8,322 nt of DNA from Verrucomicrobia bacterium UBA3063 (lineage in GTDB: Bacteria > Verrucomicrobiota > Verrucomicrobiia > Methylacidiphilales > Verrucolacustridaceae). The notes under the pieces are model-generated. The model was given only the letters and a program-made list of their open reading frames with translations, did no database searches and had not been told where the DNA came from. Positions 4,378-8,322 of this stretch are shown here, piece by piece. The translations under genes were made by a program, and so were the position numbers. Within the stretch, counting starts at the first letter, position 1, and each line of letters opens with the position of its first letter. The stretch spans positions 6,363 through 14,684 of the forward strand of contig DFCD01000112.1 of assembly GCA_002366885.1 (NCBI GenBank). The letters run 5' to 3'.

Positions 4378-7098
4378 GTTTTGATCCAAGAAATCGATCA
4401 CCCGCTGCTGAATGGAGATGCCTCCGATGACGGTGGGGAGGGCCGGGGTGTGGCCTCCGTTGAAGCTAAAAAAAGTGACGGGCACGCCCACGCTGGTGGC
4501 CGCGCTGTTGATGGCAGTCGCATAAGAGTAGGGCACGGTGGTATCGGTCGTGCCGTGAATGATGATCATTGGCGGATCTCCAGCCCGGATGGAACCTTCG
4601 TCCCCGTACATTGCGCCCCAAAGATCCACCACCGCCCGAGGACGGAAAGTCGCGCGGTTGGAGCCGTAGGAAACCAGCAGCGCGGTGATCGCTCCGGCAG
4701 AACCGCCTCCCGTGCCCAACCGATTGGTGTCCACCTCCAGCGTGCCCGCATTTGCCACGACGTAGTTGATCGCGCCCTTTAAATCCTCCTGGGCCGCGGC
4801 CATGCCGGTGCTGTTCGCGCCGAGGAGACGATAACTGATGTCAAAGGCTGCGTAACCCGCTCCCTGCAGGGCCGCGGCCAGATCGGCGATGTAGCCGTTC
4901 CCCCGGGACCCGCTGACAAAGCCGCCGCCGTGCACGAGGATAATAGAGGGGAAGGGGCCTGCTCCTGCCGGGCGGTAGGCATCCAGTTGCAGGGTAATGC
5001 CTCCGTTGGTCGCATAGGAAATGTTGCGAGTGATGCTGGCTGGCCCGGACGGACTGGCCCAACGAGCATAAAGAGTGAAGCTGCTGCTTTGATTGTGCAG
5101 GTAGGGGAAGGCAATGGGACTACCCCCGGTGGGATTCGTAAACCACCCGGTAAAGGTATATCCCGACCGGGTGGGACTGGCCGGGGCGGCGGAAATCGAT
5201 CCGCCCGGGCTGGTGGTTGCGGCCGGAACCGCGCTACCGCCCTGGCTGTTGTAAGTGACCGAGAGGAGGTTATTGAAGTTGCTGGTGTTGGTGCTGGTGT
5301 CGGTCGGGGCGCAGTTCACCCGCCAGAAGGCCCGGTTGCCGGTGATGCCGGGGACCGGCACGTCGATCGGATCCCAGAAGTTTTCGGCGGAGGACAATGC
5401 GTTGGTCGACCAGGTTTGCAGATCCGCGCTGGCCAGCAGCAGGTTCTGATAGCCGTGGAACGCCAGCAGACGCAGGTTGATCTGGCCCGTTGCGGCATTC
5501 ATGGATTGGACGGAAAGCTCGGGGGGAAAGAGCTCCGCCGCCAGGGGATTGGCCTCCAGCTTGGGGTTGAGGGCGAAGGCATAGAAGGAGGGTAGCCGGC
5601 GGGACCAGTTGCTTTCGTTGTGCTGGCCGCCGACTCCTCCCTCAAAGACCAGATCCCGGTTCACGGCCTCGTTGGCACCGAGGTAGCGGTTGTAGGCATT
5701 GAGGCAGTCCTGCCAGTAGACGTTGGAGCTGCCTTGACCGCCGCTGGATTCGGCCGTCCCCATGTAAAGATACCGGCGGACCGGTTGGTTGGTGATCGAC
5801 CGGTTCGCGTAGTTGGGGCCGGCCCAGTAGGCGGGGGAAAAGATGCCGACGGCGCCGAAGCGGTCGGGCCGCTGGGACCCGATGTAATCGCTGATCAGTC
5901 CGCCCATGGAGGAGCCGGCGGTGAGGGTGTCGGCCGGACTGATGCCGCAGGTGCGGAAGTTAAGATCCAGCGTGGGGGTGAGATTGTCCAATATCCACCT
6001 GAGATAGAGCGAGGCCCGGCCGGTGAAGTTCAGGCCGAGGCCCGCATAGTTGGTGATGGTGTCGCCATCGGGGAGGTACTCGTAGAGGCGGTCGGACCCG
6101 TAAGCGTTGCCGTTGGGAATGGCCACGAGGATGGACTCGCGCATCCGGCCTTGGCTGATTTCGTGGTTGGCGATGCGATCGGCGTCCCAGGTGCCGAAGC
6201 TACCGCCGGGGAAAAAAACGTTCTGGCCGTCGTGAAAATAGAGCACGGGATATTTCTTCCAAGTGTTCTGGGTGTAACCGCGCGGGAGGTAGATGGTAAC
6301 GGGCCGGCTGGGGATGTTGGTGACGGTGGAGCCAACGTTGGTGGTGATGATCTGGGGCGCGGAGAGGGTGGCGGGGGGGCGGTAGGTGAAGATTTGGCCG
6401 TCCTGCACGAAAAAGACATCGAGCCGGGTGCGGAAATTGTACGGGCCGGCGAGCCCTTGGTAGGGGACGGGCACGGCCGGGGCCGCCCCGGTGGCGGTGC
6501 CGGACGGCGGCGCGGGGGCGTTGGTCCAGGTGCCCGCCCCGTTGTGGAAAACGAATTCCAGCTCCGTCCCCGGGGAGGAGACGGCATCGACCCGGAAAAG
6601 TCTTTCCCCCGCGACCCCGCTGCGACCCGGGCCGACCCACGTCATCGGGGTGGTCGTCCAGTTGGTATCCCCGGCCGTGAGGTTTCTCCAGAAGAGGTTG
6701 GCATTGGTCCACGGGGCATGGAGGAAGATGGTTTTTCCCTTCCATGGCGGCGCCACGTGGTCCGGGACTTGGATCGTGTTGGTGCCGGTCAGATCGGTGG
6801 AGGCCGCGGTTGCCCAGTTGGAGGTGGCAAAGGAGCGGCGGATGAATTTGTAGGCGAGGGTTTCCCCGTCCGGCAGGGCGACCTGCCCGCGCCAGACGTT
6901 GCCGGTGGTCCAGGTCAGTTTGATGGCCTTGAGGGGATCATTGCCCCCCAGGGCGGGATGGGGCCCCAGGACGCACACTTCATTGCCGAGGCCCACATCG
7001 TTGGTGAAGGTGAACGTGACGGGCTTGGGAATGCCCCCGGCCGAAAGCGTGAGGGGTAAACATGCCAAAACCGGGGTTGTCCAAAACCGTAAACGCAT
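4369..7098 (-). CDS. Secreted dual-esterase with starch-binding-like modules and InlB repeat
   Basis: The 909-residue product starts with a signal peptide (about 1-20). In order: a CBM20-like module (24-112; W63, W69, YKF at 83-85); a CBM25-like segment (118-242; LEFVFHNGAGTW at 180-191, YNF at 220-222); a PF00756 esterase-D-type hydrolase (264-510; GSSMG nucleophile S397, acid candidate E450, H493); a tail module (about 523-594, DLQTW and AFWRV) common in secreted Verrucomicrobia proteins; an InlB/Listeria-Bacteroides repeat (611-680, with GYTFTGW and LYARW); and a second alpha/beta hydrolase of BD-FAE type (686-909; oxyanion HGGGF at 723-727, GGSAG nucleophile S800, D852, H883). Relatives remove acyl groups such as acetate or ferulate from plant polysaccharides, or act on small esters. 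A dual carbohydrate esterase anchored to starch-like glycans is the likely role, outside the cytoplasm. The ATG at 7098 gives the signal peptide; no Shine-Dalgarno motif precedes it. It is a single unbroken frame. Confidence 0.85.
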   Translation of the reverse strand: MRLRFWTTPVLACLPLTLSAGGIPKPVTFTFTNDVGLGNEVCVLGPHPALGGNDPLKAIKLTWTTGNVWRGQVALPDGETLAYKFIRRSFATSNWATAASTDLTGTNTIQVPDHVAPPWKGKTIFLHAPWTNANLFWRNLTAGDTNWTTTPMTWVGPGRSGVAGERLFRVDAVSSPGTELEFVFHNGAGTWTNAPAPPSGTATGAAPAVPVPYQGLAGPYNFRTRLDVFFVQDGQIFTYRPPATLSAPQIITTNVGSTVTNIPSRPVTIYLPRGYTQNTWKKYPVLYFHDGQNVFFPGGSFGTWDADRIANHEISQGRMRESILVAIPNGNAYGSDRLYEYLPDGDTITNYAGLGLNFTGRASLYLRWILDNLTPTLDLNFRTCGISPADTLTAGSSMGGLISDYIGSQRPDRFGAVGIFSPAYWAGPNYANRSITNQPVRRYLYMGTAESSGGQGSSNVYWQDCLNAYNRYLGANEAVNRDLVFEGGVGGQHNESNWSRRLPSFYAFALNPKLEANPLAAELFPPELSVQSMNAATGQINLRLLAFHGYQNLLLASADLQTWSTNALSSAENFWDPIDVPVPGITGNRAFWRVNCAPTDTSTNTSNFNNLLSVTYNSQGGSAVPAATTSPGGSISAAPASPTRSGYTFTGWFTNPTGGSPIAFPYLHNQSSSFTLYARWASPSGPASITRNISYATNGGITLQLDAYRPAGAGPFPSIILVHGGGFVSGSRGNGYIADLAAALQGAGYAAFDISYRLLGANSTGMAAAQEDLKGAINYVVANAGTLEVDTNRLGTGGGSAGAITALLVSYGSNRATFRPRAVVDLWGAMYGDEGSIRAGDPPMIIIHGTTDTTVPYSYATAINSAATSVGVPVTFFSFNGGHTPALPTVIGGISIQQRVIDFLDQNLR
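5059..5268 (-). repeat. Single InlB-type (Listeria-Bacteroides) repeat in the dual esterase
   Basis: Codons 611-680 encode LLSVTYNSQGG, a Pro/Ala/Ser-rich turn region, SGYTFTGWFTN and SSFTLYARW, the hallmark pattern of this beta-grasp-like repeat. It stands alone, between the tail module and the second hydrolase, and is likely a rigid spacer or surface-contact module. Confidence 0.75.
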
Positions 7099-7108
7099 CG
7101 ATAGGAAA

Positions 7109-7136
7109 ATTTTGGTGCGGAACTCCGGAAAGTCAA
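7109..7136 (-). promoter_or_regulatory. Sigma-70-like promoter candidate for the dual esterase, near-leaderless
   Basis: On the minus strand, TTGACT (complement of 7131-7136) is followed after 16 nt by CAAAAT (complement of 7109-7114). The -35 match is 5 of 6 and the -10 match 4 of 6. Transcription would start only a few bases before the ATG at 7098, which agrees with the lack of a ribosome binding site. Confidence 0.35.
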
Positions 7137-7170
7137 CGGGGGCCGGGCTCGCTCCCGACCCGGGGCCATA

Positions 7171-7180
7171 ATTCTAGAAT
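7171..7180. promoter_or_regulatory. ATTCTAGAAT palindrome
   Basis: A perfect 10-bp palindrome containing CTAG lies about 35 bp upstream of the -35 candidate of the dual-esterase gene. It could be an operator half or whole; function unknown. Confidence 0.25.
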
Positions 7181-7252
7181 CGGGGCTTTCCTTCCACTTA
7201 ATCCTGCCCCGTTAGACCCTTGGGATCCCCTATCTCCTGGATCCTAGATCGT

Positions 7253-7273
7253 GGCTCCGGCCAGGCCGGGGCC
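7253..7273. promoter_or_regulatory. 21-bp near-perfect palindrome between divergent genes
   Basis: GGCTCCGGCC (7253-7262) and GGCCGGGGCC (7264-7273) flank one central A. The only imperfection would be a G-U wobble if folded as RNA. TTTTT follows at 7282-7286, 8 nt away, too far for a normal terminator. With a zero-to-short loop it is a better DNA dyad than an RNA hairpin, so an operator is plausible. Confidence 0.35.
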
Positions 7274-7316
7274 TAGGTCAGTTTTTGTCCTAGGGGGTGT
7301 GGGATGATTTCGCCCT

Positions 7317-7493
7317 ATGCCAAAAAACAAAAAGAGCACGAAAAGGAAGGTCGGGAAGGCAAACTCAGGAACCCGGGAGCGTCAGGCCTTGCGCCGGATC
7401 GTCCGCCATGTGGAGGAGTGGGTGGACAACGGCCGAAAACGGCACGAAACCACTCTTCTGCGGGTTCTGAACACGGCCCTGGGGGTTTTGTAG
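7317..7493 (+). CDS. Small basic protein, unknown (58 aa)
   Basis: I do not recognise a family. The frame runs from ATG 7317 to TAG 7491. The N-terminus is very basic (MPKNKKSTKRKVGK, then TRER). Residues about 20-58 read as one or two amphipathic helices (RQALRRIVRHVEEWVDNGRKR, ending LLRVLNTALGVL in two parts). Third codon positions are mostly G or C, like the neighbours. The composition would suit a nucleic-acid-binding or helix-bundle protein, but that is inference. No strong ribosome binding site is seen; GGG at 7301-7303 is 13 nt off. An overlapping 77-codon frame from 7304 is less protein-like and runs into the next gene. The ORF ends just before a hairpin (7503-7519). Confidence 0.45.
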   Translation: MPKNKKSTKRKVGKANSGTRERQALRRIVRHVEEWVDNGRKRHETTLLRVLNTALGVL

Positions 7494-7502
7494 GGCCAAA
7501 CC

Positions 7503-7519
7503 AGCCGGACCACCCGGCT
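7503..7519. terminator. Weak hairpin between convergent genes
   Basis: AGCCGG (7503-7508) pairs with CCGGCT (7514-7519) around a 5-nt loop. TTATTT follows on the plus strand and GGTTTGG on the minus strand. It lies after the small plus-strand ORF and touches the stop codon of the ene-reductase gene. The U-tracts are poor in both directions. Confidence 0.4.
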
Positions 7520-8322
7520 TATTTCAAAAACGGATAATCCGTGTAGCCCTTGGGACCGGAGGCGTAGAAGGTCGCCTCGTCCGGGGGGTTGAGCGGCAGA
7601 TTCCGGCGGAGCCGTTCCGGCAGGTCCGGGTTGGCCAGGAAAGGCACGCCATAGGCGATGGCATCGGCCCATCCTTCCGCGATCGCCAGATCGCCGGAGG
7701 CCTGGTCGAAACCTCCGGCGCTGATGACCGTGCCTGGAAAAAACTTCCTGAGCTCCCTGGGGCCCACGCCTTCCTTGGCCCCGTGGCGGATATCCTGCGC
7801 CGTGACCCGGGTGATGTGGGCATAGGCGATCTTGAGCTGGCTCAGCTCCTCTAGGAGTTGCCCGAAAGTCTCCATCGGGGTGTCGTCCTGCATGTCGTTG
7901 AATACCCCGGCGGGGGAAAGGCGGATTCCCACCCGGGCGGCTCCCCAAACTTCGATAACCGTCCGGGTTATTTCCATGGTCAGGCGCCGGCGGTTGACCA
8001 ACGAACCGCCGTAGTCGTCCTTACGCTGGTTGGTGCCGCTGCGCAGGAACTGGTCCAGCAGGTAGCCGTTGGCGTTGTGAATCTCCACCCCGTCGAATCC
8101 GGCTTCCTTGGCCAGCTTCGCCCCCCGGGAATATTCCGCGATGACTCCGGAAATTTCCTCCGGGGTGAGGGCGTGCGGGGTGACGTAGTCCACCATCTCC
8201 TTGCCGGTGAAGATCTGCCCCTTGGGGCGGATGGCCGAGGGGGCCTCCGGAAGCTTTCCGTCCGGCTGGAAACAAGGATGCGAGATCCGGCCCACGTGCC
8301 ACAACTGCAGGAAAATGCGGCC
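7519..8322 (-). CDS. Old Yellow Enzyme-family FMN ene-reductase, NemA-like (5' partial)
   Basis: 267 residues are visible; the frame is open to the window edge. It enters with GRIFLQLWHVGRISHP, the typical OYE second-strand region, so about 95-100 N-terminal residues are missing compared with a usual 355-370. The FMN/substrate motif reads HNANGYLLDQFL, with the H..N pair found in yeast OYE rather than the H..H pair of E. coli NemA. It is followed by DDYGGS and NRRRLTMEI, then GIRLSP (FMN-contacting Arg), SAGGF and AIAYGVPFLANPDL for the phosphate site. It ends in the family's ATFYASGPKGYTDYPF. Such enzymes use NAD(P)H and FMN in the cytoplasm to reduce activated C=C bonds, maleimides, quinones or nitroesters. 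The physiological substrate cannot be told. The TTG at 8302-8304 is internal and not the start. No regulator is visible nearby. Confidence 0.93.
   Translation of the reverse strand, partial: GRIFLQLWHVGRISHPCFQPDGKLPEAPSAIRPKGQIFTGKEMVDYVTPHALTPEEISGVIAEYSRGAKLAKEAGFDGVEIHNANGYLLDQFLRSGTNQRKDDYGGSLVNRRRLTMEITRTVIEVWGAARVGIRLSPAGVFNDMQDDTPMETFGQLLEELSQLKIAYAHITRVTAQDIRHGAKEGVGPRELRKFFPGTVISAGGFDQASGDLAIAEGWADAIAYGVPFLANPDLPERLRRNLPLNPPDEATFYASGPKGYTDYPFLK

Noticed and set aside
5268..5300. Frameshift or gene boundary between the two esterase halves
   Set aside because: The frame is continuous through a Ser/Thr/Asn linker with no stop; the fusion looks real.
5620..7059. Plus-strand ORF of 479 codons opposite the dual esterase
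   Set aside because: Low-complexity Gly/Ala/Val composition typical of antisense frames in GC-rich DNA; the minus strand carries catalytic motifs and a signal peptide.
7304..7537. 77-codon plus-strand frame overlapping the 58-codon ORF
   Set aside because: Gly/Pro-rich, irregular, and runs through the hairpin into the ene-reductase gene.

Overview
The window looks like GC-rich chromosomal DNA from a bacterium, probably of the Verrucomicrobiota. This is an inference. It rests on a very long secreted polysaccharide-type esterase with a Verrucomicrobia-style tail segment (a DLQTW...AFWRV pattern) and an InlB-type repeat, on small secreted proteins of unknown function, and on weak or absent Shine-Dalgarno motifs at several starts. 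I see no tRNA, rRNA, CRISPR array, transposase or integrase.

Left part, 1-3138. The 3' end of an AddA/RecB/UvrD-type helicase-nuclease (+ strand, cut by the window edge) meets a three-gene minus-strand run at a strong bidirectional terminator (552-587). Read in its own direction, the run is a six-TM GAP/Sap-like membrane protein (3138-2419), a HEAT-like + THUMP-like + Rossmann methyltransferase fusion (2345-804), and a 52-residue secreted peptide (761-603).

Middle, 3139-4368. A 155-bp divergent spacer with a leader hairpin separates that run from a two-gene plus-strand unit. The first gene encodes an exported protein, or lipoprotein, built of five tandem 14-residue repeats. Its stop overlaps by ATGA the start of a DUF6232-like protein with a membrane hairpin, so the two are almost certainly translationally coupled. 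I know of no function for this pair, and it is the best candidate for an undescribed system here.

Right part, 4369-8322. A 909-residue secreted protein (minus strand) joins two starch-binding-like modules, an esterase-D-type alpha/beta hydrolase, a tail module, an InlB-type repeat and a second BD-FAE-like alpha/beta hydrolase. Both hydrolases keep recognisable catalytic residues. Its upstream region has a promoter candidate that would give a nearly leaderless mRNA, and then a CTAG-rich stretch with several palindromes. This stretch precedes a 58-codon basic ORF on the plus strand (7317-7493). The window ends in the C-terminal three quarters of an Old Yellow Enzyme-family ene-reductase (minus strand), whose start lies outside.

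Functionally the window is a set of small neighbouring units rather than one pathway: DNA repair, RNA modification, membrane transport, envelope proteins, extracellular carbohydrate-ester hydrolysis and flavin-dependent reduction.
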